Below are positions 34,325 to 42,936 of a DNA stretch of 64,000 bases, piece by piece; positions within the stretch are counted from its first letter, which is position 1; each line of letters starts with the position of its first letter. The stretch comes from CAYJBH01 sp964368625. Its GTDB lineage: Bacteria; Bacillota; Clostridia; Oscillospirales; Ruminococcaceae. The notes under the pieces are model-generated. The model saw only the letters and a program-made list of their open reading frames with translations. It was not told where the DNA came from and did not search any database. Where the stretch lies: NCBI GenBank assembly GCA_964368625.1, contig CAYJBH010000012.1, positions 6,622-70,621 on the forward strand, in the 5' to 3' direction. Position numbers and translations under genes: made by a program.

Positions 34325-35704
34325 ATGAAAAATATTTTGTTTCTTCTAACCGACGATCAACGTTATAATGCTATTCACGGCTTAGGTACTAGCCAGCTAA
34401 AAACCCCTGTCATGGATAACTTAATAGCAAACGGTGCAACATTCACACAGGCTCATATCCAGGGTGGCACATGTGCTGCCATCTGTATGCCTAGCCGAGC
34501 TATGATAAACACCGGCGTTAATATCTTTTCGCTACAAGACGAGGGTAGCTGCATACCAAACAATCACACCACAATAGGTGAGACGTTTCAAAAGGCCGGT
34601 TACAACTGTTTTGGCACCGGTAAATGGCATAACGGAACCAAGGAGTGCAGCCGCAACTTCACCGATGGCGACAATCTGTTTTTCGGTGGAATGTGGGACC
34701 ATTGGAATGTCCCTGCAAACAGTTATGATCCTACCGGTGAATACAAGCAAACAATAAGAGTTTCTCCGGATTTTATGAACGCAAATCACTATTTCACCGC
34801 ACACAGTAACAAGATGAGTAACGGCGTTCACTCCACCGATTTAATTGCCGATACCACCATTAATTATATCAACTCATATAGCGATGATAAACCTTTTTAC
34901 ATCTATTCTGCATTTATGGCACCTCACGACCCCAGAACCATGCCGGATGAGTTCTTAAATCTATATAATGCCGATGATATCGAATTGCCTCCAAACTATA
35001 TGGAGCAACACCCCTTTGATTTTGGTGTTTCTGATATTAGAGATGAAAAGCTGGAGCAGACGCCCAGAACCGAAAAGGCAATTAAAAAGCATCTTGCAGA
35101 ATATTACGGCATGATCTCACATCTAGATAAACGAATCGGTGATATTATTGAAGCCCTTGAAGCTAAGAACCTTTTAAAAGACACCATCATAGTGCTTGCC
35201 GGAGATAACGGTCTTGCAGTTGGTTCACATGGTCTTATGGGTAAGCAAAACGGGTATGAGCACAGCATAAGAGTACCGCTTATCATGAGCGGACCTAAAA
35301 TCCCTAAAGGCGTTAAGATTGATAGCTATGTATACCTTTCAGATATCTTCCCAACCCTTTGTGAGCTACAGGGCATCGATATCCCCGCAAGCGTAGAATG
35401 CCCAAGCTTTGCAAAAATGTTTACCGATGCCACCCTTAAAACAAGGGAAAGCATGTATTTCGTTTATTCTGATATACTAAGAATGGTTAAGAATGAGCAA
35501 TACAAGCTTATTGAATATCGAAACCACATAAATAAGACTCAGCTGTTTGATATTATAAACGATCCGTTTGAGCTTAACGATCTATCGTCCAACATCCAAT
35601 ACGAAGAAATAAAGCATAAACTAAAATCACTAATGTCAAAGCACCGCGACGAGCTATCCGAACTAGATAACAACTTTGGTAAACAGTTCTGGAAAGCTAT
35701 TTAA
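34325..35704 (+). CDS. Second type I sulfatase, cytoplasmic
   Basis: A 459-residue sulfatase, clearly distinct from the first. NILFLLTDDQRYNAI gives the N-terminal metal ligands; CMPSR with Cys54 is the formylglycine site; GTGKWHNG (about residue 97), APHDPR (about 199) and LAGDNGLAVGSHGLMGK (about 297) complete the active site. No signal peptide. The ATG at 34325 is preferred over 34319 because AAGGAAA then has proper spacing. It resembles the choline/heparan-type sulfatase superfamily, without a reliable substrate. It ends the operon at a strong terminator. Confidence 0.92.
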   Translation: MKNILFLLTDDQRYNAIHGLGTSQLKTPVMDNLIANGATFTQAHIQGGTCAAICMPSRAMINTGVNIFSLQDEGSCIPNNHTTIGETFQKAGYNCFGTGKWHNGTKECSRNFTDGDNLFFGGMWDHWNVPANSYDPTGEYKQTIRVSPDFMNANHYFTAHSNKMSNGVHSTDLIADTTINYINSYSDDKPFYIYSAFMAPHDPRTMPDEFLNLYNADDIELPPNYMEQHPFDFGVSDIRDEKLEQTPRTEKAIKKHLAEYYGMISHLDKRIGDIIEALEAKNLLKDTIIVLAGDNGLAVGSHGLMGKQNGYEHSIRVPLIMSGPKIPKGVKIDSYVYLSDIFPTLCELQGIDIPASVECPSFAKMFTDATLKTRESMYFVYSDILRMVKNEQYKLIEYRNHINKTQLFDIINDPFELNDLSSNIQYEEIKHKLKSLMSKHRDELSELDNNFGKQFWKAI

Positions 35705-36006
35705 AATCCATTAGCTACCAATCCGGTAAATTCAAAAATTTTTCTTACAGCAGGTATTTGCAAAAGCTCCACCATCGGTGGAGCTTTTTTCTCTTTACTG
35801 CCAAGGAGTTAAAGATTCCGTTTAGCCTACCTTGCTTTACACCACAAATACTTTGTGTTTAGCAGTTCTAATAGCTGAGGGCTCTAGGCATTAAATTATT
35901 CTACAAGCAAGGCTAGTAATAGTATAACCCTGAAAGCATGATTATTAATTTGCTATATGTTTTAAAGCATTTAATAATATTATTTTAATAATATATTTAA
36001 AAGGTA
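35705..36006. other. Intergenic region after the second sulfatase
   Basis: Beyond the terminator described separately, this holds only AT-rich sequence. A CTTGC at 35830 and a GCAAG at 35908 could pair at long range, but I see no known RNA family or reading frame. Confidence 0.4.
35762..35791 (+). terminator. Rho-independent terminator of the sulfatase operon
   Basis: A 12-bp stem AAAAGCTCCACC paired with GGTGGAGCTTTT, loop ATC, followed by TT and CTCTTT. A strong, classical terminator. Confidence 0.9.
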
Positions 36007-36035
36007 TTGAAAAACATTTAAATAGCAAATATAAT
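36007..36035 (+). promoter_or_regulatory. Promoter of the GH13_18 phosphorylase gene
   Basis: TTGAAA (36007-36012) and TATAAT (36030-36035) with a 17-bp spacer, about 45 bp before the gene. It makes this gene a separate transcription unit from the sulfatase operon. Confidence 0.65.
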
Positions 36036-36079
36036 AGTTGTACTAAAAGATTTACACGCAACTATTAAGGATCGAGGAA

Positions 36080-37747
36080 ATGATGAGTATTATTGAGCAA
36101 TATGTTAAGGAATTATACCCCGATAATCAACAGGAAACGCTAGATAAAATAAACGAACTAACTACTAATTGGAGCAAAAAAAACTTCCCGACATTTAACG
36201 ATGTTAACCATAGCGATGTGTTAATGATTAGCTACGGTGATAGCTTCAACAAGGAAGGTGTCGCCCCTCTTGGAGCATTAAAATCATTTATGGACAGCGA
36301 GTTTAAAGATACTATTTCCGCTATACATATATTGCCTATGTTTCCATTTTCTTCTGACGACGGCTTCTCGGTTATTGATTTTAAAAAAATCAATCCCGAT
36401 TTGGGCGGCTGGAAGGAAATCGAAGACCTTAACAACGGTTACGATTTAATGTTTGATGCCGTTATAAATCATGTTTCACAGCATAGCGATTACTTCAAGG
36501 GGTATCTGAGCGGCGACGAGAAGTATGCTAACTATTTCATAGAAAAGAAGGATGGGTTAGATTACAAAAATGTAGTTCGCCCCAGAGCATTACCCCTCTT
36601 TACCGAGTTTGAAACCTCTAGAGGTAAAAAACAGATATGGACCACATTCAGCGATGATCAGGTTGATCTTAACTTCCAATGCCCAGACGTTTTAATCACT
36701 ATTCTGGATATTTTATTCATGTTTGCCTTTTATGGTTCGCGTTTTATCCGCTTTGATGCAATTGGCTTTGCATGGAAGGAGGACAACAGTAGCTGTATGA
36801 GCCTCCCACAGACGCATACATTGGTAAAACTTATCAGAGCTGTATTAGAGGTTTGTGTTCCCGGCGTAACAATTATTACCGAGACTAACGTGCCACACGA
36901 AGAAAATATAAGCTATTTTGGTAATGGACACGATGAGGCGGCCCTTGTTTATCAATTCCCGCTCCCCCCACTTGTGGTTCATACATTTTTAAGGGGCGAC
37001 TCCTCAGCACTAACAAACTGGGCACAATCGTTAGAGGCTACAACCGAAGATACAACATTTTTCAACTTTTTAGCCTCTCACGATGGAATAGGTATGCGTC
37101 CGCTCGAGGGTATATTATCAAGAGAGGATCAGAAGGTTATCGCCGATGAAATGTTAAAAAGAGGTGGAGAGATTGGCTACCGTACCCTACCGGATGGAAG
37201 TGAAGTTCCCTACGAACTTAATATTAACTATCTAGATGCAATAGCTGGAAACCTAACCACGCCTAAACAAATTTCTCAGAAATTTTTAGCCTCACAGTTT
37301 ATCATGCTATCGATGATAGGCATGCCGGCAATCTACTATCACAGCTTAATTGGAAGCCGTGGGCATAGGGAAGGTTATGAAACAAGCGGTATAAAGAGAC
37401 GAATAAATCGCGAAAAGCTTAATGTAGACACAGTGATTGATGAATTACATACCGAAGGAAGCTTAAGAAACCTTGTTTCTACAGGCTATAAACAGTTAAT
37501 CAAAGCCAGAAGAAACGAGCCATTGTTTGCACCACAAAGTGAGCAACTTGTTTTAAGCCTATCTGATGCGGTTTTTGCAATCCAACGTTCAGATGCTAAC
37601 TCTCGTTTAATTGCTGTTGTTAACGTAACCGATAGCGAAGTAGATATAGTTCTGCCATTCAGTGGCACAGATATTATCAGCAATACTGCAGTTGATAAAA
37701 ACCTTACACTTAACCCATGGCAATATATGTGGATTTTATCTGAATGA
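36080..37747 (+). CDS. GH13 subfamily 18 sugar phosphorylase (sucrose/glucosylglycerate phosphorylase type)
   Basis: A 555-residue cytoplasmic enzyme. SYGDSF near residue 51 and ILPMFPFSSDDGFSVIDF near residue 83 define the sucrose-phosphorylase subfamily. The catalytic set is intact: Asp226 in RFDAIGF, Glu268 in TETN and Asp335 in SHDGIG. Such enzymes phosphorolyse an alpha-glucoside to glucose-1-phosphate plus an acceptor. The SSDDGFSVIDF form and length fit the glucosylglycerate or sucrose-6-phosphate phosphorylase branch better than classical Bifidobacterium sucrose phosphorylase, but I cannot choose. Glucose-1-phosphate would feed glycolysis or GlgC. It has its own promoter and terminator. 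Confidence 0.85.
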   Translation: MMSIIEQYVKELYPDNQQETLDKINELTTNWSKKNFPTFNDVNHSDVLMISYGDSFNKEGVAPLGALKSFMDSEFKDTISAIHILPMFPFSSDDGFSVIDFKKINPDLGGWKEIEDLNNGYDLMFDAVINHVSQHSDYFKGYLSGDEKYANYFIEKKDGLDYKNVVRPRALPLFTEFETSRGKKQIWTTFSDDQVDLNFQCPDVLITILDILFMFAFYGSRFIRFDAIGFAWKEDNSSCMSLPQTHTLVKLIRAVLEVCVPGVTIITETNVPHEENISYFGNGHDEAALVYQFPLPPLVVHTFLRGDSSALTNWAQSLEATTEDTTFFNFLASHDGIGMRPLEGILSREDQKVIADEMLKRGGEIGYRTLPDGSEVPYELNINYLDAIAGNLTTPKQISQKFLASQFIMLSMIGMPAIYYHSLIGSRGHREGYETSGIKRRINREKLNVDTVIDELHTEGSLRNLVSTGYKQLIKARRNEPLFAPQSEQLVLSLSDAVFAIQRSDANSRLIAVVNVTDSEVDIVLPFSGTDIISNTAVDKNLTLNPWQYMWILSE

Positions 37748-37780
37748 AAAAATTGTAGTGTTACCTATTTTTGAGCATAA

Positions 37781-37828
37781 AAAACCACCATCTTGGTTTA
37801 ACCGCCACTATGGTGGTTAAGCATTTTT
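37781..37828. terminator. Terminator between the phosphorylase gene and the MarR operon
   Basis: Stem AACCACCAT (37783-37791) with ATGGTGGTT (37810-37818), followed by AAGCATTTTTAA. It lies between convergent genes and may act in both directions. Confidence 0.75.
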
Positions 37829-37836
37829 AATTGTAT

Positions 37837-38475
37837 TTATAATGAAACTTTATTATCTAATAATATAGTTCTAATTTTATTTATTTCATTTAGTGTTTCT
37901 TCTTGCATATCAACTTCATTTGGCAGATGACATGGTAAAATTTCGTCTAAAACACCATTTTTACGAACTACAATACCCTCGTTACAGTTATGTCCATAGC
38001 CACAAGTGTAGCATTGATTATACTGGTTCACTTGCATTTTGCCAATTGTTTTAATTTGATTGAAATTAAACATTTTTTCGATATATCCTGCTACCGGATC
38101 ATCTGCTTCTCTGCTCTCGCAAGTTGTTACTATTACACCAAGTTTGTTTTTAAGCGAATATGTACTTCTATGTCTAAAAGCAAAAGTTCTCTCAAGGCAG
38201 GCATGAGCAAGTGCATTTACCATGCCAAAATAATTCGGTGCTCCGAAAATAATAATATCAGCTTGTTTCATTTTATCGCCAATATCATTAAAATCATCAC
38301 GAACCTTACATTCGTTATCTGATGCACAAGCTGTACAGCCAATACACCCGTTAATTTTCTTACCGGCAAGTGAAACTATTTCAAATTCATCATTGCAACC
38401 TTTTAAAATATTTTCGATCGCATTATGTGTCATTCTTCCTTTTCTGCCACTACCACTAATTGCTAAAATTTTCAT
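37837..38475 (-). CDS. Iron-sulfur flavoprotein / NADPH-dependent FMN reductase family
   Basis: A 212-residue flavodoxin-fold protein. The FMN phosphate loop ISGSGRKGRMTHNAI (about residues 5-19) precedes a compact cysteine cluster CIGCTACASDNEC (about 47-59), the 4Fe-4S signature of archaeal and clostridial iron-sulfur flavoproteins. FGAPNYFGMVNALAHACLER (about 78-97) is the flavin-binding second loop, and two further cysteines lie in CYTCGYGHNC. These proteins transfer electrons from ferredoxin or detoxify oxidants and quinones. It is the last gene of a marR-yjbR-isf unit and abuts yjbR. Confidence 0.88.
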   Translation of the reverse strand: MKILAISGSGRKGRMTHNAIENILKGCNDEFEIVSLAGKKINGCIGCTACASDNECKVRDDFNDIGDKMKQADIIIFGAPNYFGMVNALAHACLERTFAFRHRSTYSLKNKLGVIVTTCESREADDPVAGYIEKMFNFNQIKTIGKMQVNQYNQCYTCGYGHNCNEGIVVRKNGVLDEILPCHLPNEVDMQEETLNEINKIRTILLDNKVSL

Positions 38476-38838
38476 CTAAACTCTCCTTTTAAGTTTTGGT
38501 TTTGTTATTTCATAACTATTTGTTATAAATTTTTTCAGTGTTTCTAAATCTACATCTTCGTTTAACCAGATGCTATTCCAATGTGTTTTGTTCATGTGAT
38601 AGCCAGCTGTAACGCCTATAAAAGCTTGCCTTAAGAAATCTGCCTCCATAGGCTCGCATTTTACATTCACATATTCTTTACCATTAAGATTACCTACTAA
38701 AACAAAAATTTTCTTGCTCATTCGGTGTCGAACAACAGCAGTATTAATCGACTTGTTTTTGAATGGATAATCAATATATACATCAGAAAATTCTGATGCA
38801 AAGTTAATAACCTGCTCCCGTGTAAAGATGTTTTTCAT
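38476..38838 (-). CDS. MmcQ/YjbR family protein
   Basis: A 120-residue protein of the MmcQ/YjbR fold, recognised by the N-terminal FTREQVINFASEF, the central VRHRMSKKIFVLVGNLNG and the conserved GYHMNKTHWNSIWL (about residues 79-92). The family is related in fold to double-wing DNA-binding proteins, but its role is not known. It lies 2 bp downstream of marR and directly abuts the iron-sulfur flavoprotein gene, so all three are coupled. Confidence 0.85.
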   Translation of the reverse strand: MKNIFTREQVINFASEFSDVYIDYPFKNKSINTAVVRHRMSKKIFVLVGNLNGKEYVNVKCEPMEADFLRQAFIGVTAGYHMNKTHWNSIWLNEDVDLETLKKFITNSYEITKPKLKRRV

Positions 38839-38840
38839 AA

Positions 38841-39278
38841 TTACATCTTAGAAAGCAAATCATATAGTGCTTTGATTTCATTTTCAGATAAATTATTTTT
38901 ATAAGTAAGTGCGAGACGTGCTTTATCAGCGTTTTTATGAACTTCTTTTCCTGTTTCGGTTATTTTCACTTTTACTACTCGCTGGTCAGTTAGCGTCCGC
39001 TCTTTTTCAATAAATCCATTTTCCATTAGCTTATTTACAGATCGTGATACATTTGGGCTATCAGATACCATTTTTTCTTTTATTTCCTTTATAGAAAGTG
39101 CATCTTCTGTTGCTAAATGAAGTTCATGTAGTATATCTAGTTGTAGTTTTGATATGTTAAATTCAGAAAGAGCTTTGTTTGTTGCCGACTCTAAGTCACC
39201 TGCAACACATAAAATAAGTGCATAAGTTTTTGTTAAAATATTAAAATCTGAGTTTATTATTAAATCTTTATTTGCCAT
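38841..39278 (-). CDS. MarR-family transcriptional regulator
   Basis: A 145-residue winged-helix repressor. The DNA-binding region reads LSIKEIKEKMVSDSPNVSRSV (about residues 62-82) followed by the wing MENGFIEKERTLTDQRVVKV (about 87-106; the DxR motif is present). MarR regulators respond to small phenolic or oxidative ligands. It is encoded upstream of yjbR and the flavoprotein and probably represses the unit. Ribosome binding site AAGGAGATG. Confidence 0.88.
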   Translation of the reverse strand: MANKDLIINSDFNILTKTYALILCVAGDLESATNKALSEFNISKLQLDILHELHLATEDALSIKEIKEKMVSDSPNVSRSVNKLMENGFIEKERTLTDQRVVKVKITETGKEVHKNADKARLALTYKNNLSENEIKALYDLLSKM

Positions 39279-39324
39279 AACATCTCCTTAAATAGTTAGT
39301 AGCTTTTCACTTTCTTTAAGAATA

Positions 39325-39411
39325 TTAGTAATTGGTTGCATACATGAACACCATTGTGTGTGCTGTTTGTGGATTGTCATTCAACCATAGAATATTGAGT
39401 TTATTATTCAT
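39325..39411 (-). pseudogene. Truncated DsrE-family remnant (28 codons) upstream of marR
   Basis: A short open frame of 28 codons with a good ribosome binding site (AAAGGAG). It encodes MNNKLNILWLNDNPQTAHTM and eight more residues ending ATNY. The N-terminus matches my recollection of small DsrE/DsrF-like proteins (start KLNVLWTT..D, then a MFMYA-type segment), whose usual length is about 110 residues. A TAA follows and no continuation of the family is seen in the 46 bp before marR. It is therefore probably a deletion remnant, or a leader peptide of the marR operon. It lies within the same transcript as marR. Confidence 0.5.
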
Positions 39412-39443
39412 ATTTAAAAATCTCCTTTTGTAATATACTATTT

Positions 39444-39472
39444 ATAATACATTACGCAGAATAAAAAGTCAA
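39444..39472 (-). promoter_or_regulatory. Promoter of the marR operon
   Basis: On the minus strand TTGACT (39467-39472) and TATTAT (39444-39449) are 17 bp apart. An AT-rich dyad around 39431-39456 (GTAATATAC...ATTAC) overlaps the -10 box and is a candidate MarR operator. Confidence 0.6.
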
Positions 39473-39599
39473 GGAATTATAATCCGCGGAATGTAATTGC
39501 ATAAAAGTACTGAAAATATTATTTACCATAAAGCATTGTTATTTTCAGTCAGTCATGATTTTGCGAATTGATAAGGATTTATTAGGGCTAATTAAATAA

Positions 39600-39632
39600 A
39601 GAAGGAGCTGTGTTAGCTACACAACTCCTTCT
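39600..39632 (-). terminator. Terminator of the two-component system
   Basis: A 14-bp stem with one mismatch (AGAAGGAGCTGTGT paired with ACACAACTCCTTCT), loop TAGCT. On the minus strand it is followed by TTTATTTAATT. It lies 92 bp beyond the response-regulator stop. The rest of 39473-39723 is non-coding. Confidence 0.75.
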
Positions 39633-39723
39633 AGTTATTTATAGTATTATACATTAACAGATAAGGTTTACGCTACTGCTACTACATTGTAGCGGAATTC
39701 ATCTCATCTTCCACAGCTATTTG

Positions 39724-41229
39724 TTAACTATCCTGCTTTTTATATTCATTTGGAGAAACTCCTGTAATTCGCTTGAATATCTTAGAAAAATAATTTGGAT
39801 TTTCAAAACCTATCATATTACAAATTTGGTAGATAAGTAGGTTGCTGTTCATCATTTCTTTAGCTAGTCCAATTTTATACTTATGGGTATACAGAATAAA
39901 TGTATCCCCTGTCTCCTTCTTGAACACCTGGCTTAAATATGATTCCGACATATTCACATGTGCTGCTGCCTCGGCAAGCGAGACAAACCTAGAGGAGTGC
40001 GCAACTATATAATCTATAACCCTTCTAACAGCAGGTGAATATTTTACAGATTTCCCGAGTGTTGTTGTTGCAAAGAAAAGAGAAGCAAATGCTAAAAGTT
40101 CATTCTTAATTGTAGTATAGCTTGGTGCCTTTACAATCACATTCTGGGATGCAAAGTAACTACTTTCCAATGAAGGCACCCTAAATAAATCTATTAATGA
40201 CAGCGAATACTCTATAAAATGTTTAGGCATAACTACCATTTCTTCCGAAAAGGCCAGTGAAAACCTTTCAATAGCATCTGTTACAGCAGACGCATTTTGG
40301 GCAATAATATTTCTGCTTATGCTATTTCTTAGGTTGGCAAATTCCTCTTCAATATATGTCGATACAATGATATCACCTTCGTATTTTTCAACAACACCGT
40401 ATTTTTCAAAAAACGCAAGCCTCTCTACCTGTCTTGCATAGCAATAGTGCTCATATATTTGTGTTGCATCGGTATACACCTTGCTAAAGCCAACTGAACA
40501 TCTGGCATCAAGGTAATTTTCTAAATTGTTCTTCAATGCTCCGAATATAAGAGCACTGTCAAAATCCTTAGGAAGCAGCAGGCAGATGGTATCATTTTCG
40601 TTATGGCAAGCAACAACATCAACCCCACTATTTTTTAATGTCTGCAATGTCATATTTAAGCAAACATTCTGCGGCATACTCGCCCCATCCTTAGCAGGAA
40701 CAAATGAAATGCATGCCACAAAACCTTGACGATAGAATAAATCTCCTGCTATCTGTTGACCCGGTTCATTTACCAGTGTAGAAAACCTCTTACTTATTTC
40801 GGTTATATCCAGCTGATTATCATTAAGTTTGTTATCAATAATTTCCTGTGAATTGTTCATCACGGGTTTAATATTCTTTAAAACCTCCAGTAAATTATCA
40901 GGGTTAAGTGTTAACTTATTAATAAAGTCGATAACTCCCAATCGCAATGCTAATCTAACGCTATCAAAATCATCACAGCAGCTTAAAATTATTACGTTAA
41001 CATTAACATTTTCGTTCTTTAACCGTTCTAAAAGTTCAAAGCCATTTAATCTAGGCATCTTAATATCTAACAAAACTACGTCAGGACGATGAGTTATAAT
41101 GCGTTCATAGGCAGATTGTCCGTCAAACGCATCTTCAAGCAGGTTGTATCCATGGCCATTCCAATCAATGCAGCTACGTAGCCCTACTCTAACAAGATAT
41201 TCATCCTCAACAATAAGTACATTTAACAT
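39724..41229 (-). CDS. YesN-type response regulator with AraC output domain
   Basis: A 501-residue response regulator. The receiver domain (about residues 1-120) has the acidic pair EDE at 8-10, phospho-acceptor Asp in VVLLDIKMP (about 55) and NKL where the conserved Lys is expected (about 105). A long linker precedes a C-terminal AraC/XylS domain (about 400-500) with MSESYLSQVFKKETGDTFI and MIGFENPNYFSKIFKRITG. YesN-type regulators activate transport and hydrolysis genes for complex sugars. It is 48 bp downstream of its histidine kinase and divergent from an ABC/GH31 operon, the likely target. Confidence 0.93.
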   Translation of the reverse strand: MLNVLIVEDEYLVRVGLRSCIDWNGHGYNLLEDAFDGQSAYERIITHRPDVVLLDIKMPRLNGFELLERLKNENVNVNVIILSCCDDFDSVRLALRLGVIDFINKLTLNPDNLLEVLKNIKPVMNNSQEIIDNKLNDNQLDITEISKRFSTLVNEPGQQIAGDLFYRQGFVACISFVPAKDGASMPQNVCLNMTLQTLKNSGVDVVACHNENDTICLLLPKDFDSALIFGALKNNLENYLDARCSVGFSKVYTDATQIYEHYCYARQVERLAFFEKYGVVEKYEGDIIVSTYIEEEFANLRNSISRNIIAQNASAVTDAIERFSLAFSEEMVVMPKHFIEYSLSLIDLFRVPSLESSYFASQNVIVKAPSYTTIKNELLAFASLFFATTTLGKSVKYSPAVRRVIDYIVAHSSRFVSLAEAAAHVNMSESYLSQVFKKETGDTFILYTHKYKIGLAKEMMNSNLLIYQICNMIGFENPNYFSKIFKRITGVSPNEYKKQDS

Positions 41230-41277
41230 TAGTTAAAAATTTTCCTTTCCTTATTCCATCGCAAAAATTATGATTTC

Positions 41278-42936
41278 CTATTTTAGGTTTGGCAGATTAA
41301 TTGTTATCGTGCAACCGCCATCCGGCAACGAATCAACCGATAGACCATATCGAGAACCATAAAGCAGGTTTAATCTCTTTCTAACATTTGCCAAGCCAAC
41401 ACCGTTACCATTTTGTGATATAAACTCCGGCTTAAAGATTTCCTTTGCCCTCGACTTTTCCATTCCAACACCGTTATCGGTAAGCTCTATGATAATATCA
41501 CCTTTATCGTTAACCGAAACAGCTAGCATAATTTTTCCATCCGGTTGGTTAAATATTCCATGTATAATTGAATTTTCTATAATGGGCTGTATACAGAATC
41601 GCGGAATTTGCATCTGCATTAAATCCTGAGGAACATCATTCTCAAATGTTATGGGGTTACCGTAACGCATCTGCATTAACTCAACATAGCCAGCTAAAAA
41701 CTTAATTTCATTTTCTATAGTAATATCTTTAGTGTTGTTAAAGGAATAATGTAGCACCCCACCAAGTTTTGAAAGAGCTTCTGCAACCGAGTTGTTGCCG
41801 TTAATTGTTGCCATCCAACGTATCGAGTTTAGTGTATTATATAGAAAATGTGGGTTTATTTGAGATATCAAAGCCTCATAACGCAACTTTTCTTTTAGCA
41901 TTGCCTGCTCTGCCGCTGTTTTCATGAGGCCGCTAATGCACATTGCAACCTCGTTAAACACGTCGTTTAGCATATTAATTTCTTTAAAGCTGTTGGTAGG
42001 AGGCATTGTACTGAAATCGCCCTGCCTCAAACGTTTCATCTGCGCTATGATGGTATTAACCGGAACCGTAATTATTTTTGTTATAACCTGTATAATAATA
42101 ATTAGAAAAACAATCAATAACCAAAAGTAAACAATAAAAAGTTGTTGTTGTTCCTCTACTTGTTCTGTAAGTATCGATGTAGGAATGCTTACCCTTAGTT
42201 TTATATCCCAGCTTGTTAATTCTTCTTCCAACACACTTAAAGTATGGTCTGCATCTACAAGCGTTAAATTAGATGAAATAACATCATCTTTATACAATAT
42301 TTCCTGATTATACTGTAATATTGGATGATTAGTAAGGTTCTCCCAAAGTTCATCTTCTGAGATTCTAATGCATAAAAGAGCGAGAATGTCGTCCCCATCT
42401 CGAACTACCCATATGCTATCAATATTAGATGAGTTATTGTCGCTCGATGCTTCACTCCATTCGCTATGCTTATCGTTCCAATATTCACTTTGAAACATTT
42501 CAGCATTGTACTGCACCTGCAAGTTTTCAGAATAATTAATTATCTGTCCACTATTTAGAATTAATGTAAATTCAGGATTAAAGGCATATAACCTAGTGTT
42601 TGATACGTTTCTTAAAGATTTTAACAGTCTATCCTTCGCCATATATGCCTGAGCGGCGTCATCCGGATCAGCAACATTTCTAATAAGCTCTACGTTTTCT
42701 TCATCCGAAATAACCGATGCCGCGGTATAGCTAATGCTCTCTATAATCGTTTCTAGCTGAAGTGCATTATTTTGAACAGTTAGCTGTGCAAATTGTCGTT
42801 CTATTTCATACAAATAATTATTTAGATTTACTGTAAAAAACAAGGAAAAAAGTATAACAGGAATAATTATTCCTAATAACAAAAAGGTGAGCAAAGCTTT
42901 TCCAATCGTAAATCGACCTAAGAAATTGTTCTTCAT
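41278..42936 (-). CDS. YesM-type sensor histidine kinase
   Basis: A 552-residue membrane sensor. A transmembrane segment at about residues 13-35 and another at about 265-290 flank an extracytoplasmic domain of about 230 residues, which is followed by a HAMP-like region. The His_kinase domain shows ISQINPHFLYNTLNSIRWM with the phospho-His, and the ATP-binding domain has IIENSIIHGI, ELTDNGVGM and GVGLANVRKRL near the C-terminus. It senses an extracellular sugar or binding-protein state and phosphorylates the AraC-type regulator encoded downstream. Confidence 0.93.
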   Translation of the reverse strand: MKNNFLGRFTIGKALLTFLLLGIIIPVILFSLFFTVNLNNYLYEIERQFAQLTVQNNALQLETIIESISYTAASVISDEENVELIRNVADPDDAAQAYMAKDRLLKSLRNVSNTRLYAFNPEFTLILNSGQIINYSENLQVQYNAEMFQSEYWNDKHSEWSEASSDNNSSNIDSIWVVRDGDDILALLCIRISEDELWENLTNHPILQYNQEILYKDDVISSNLTLVDADHTLSVLEEELTSWDIKLRVSIPTSILTEQVEEQQQLFIVYFWLLIVFLIIIIQVITKIITVPVNTIIAQMKRLRQGDFSTMPPTNSFKEINMLNDVFNEVAMCISGLMKTAAEQAMLKEKLRYEALISQINPHFLYNTLNSIRWMATINGNNSVAEALSKLGGVLHYSFNNTKDITIENEIKFLAGYVELMQMRYGNPITFENDVPQDLMQMQIPRFCIQPIIENSIIHGIFNQPDGKIMLAVSVNDKGDIIIELTDNGVGMEKSRAKEIFKPEFISQNGNGVGLANVRKRLNLLYGSRYGLSVDSLPDGGCTITINLPNLK

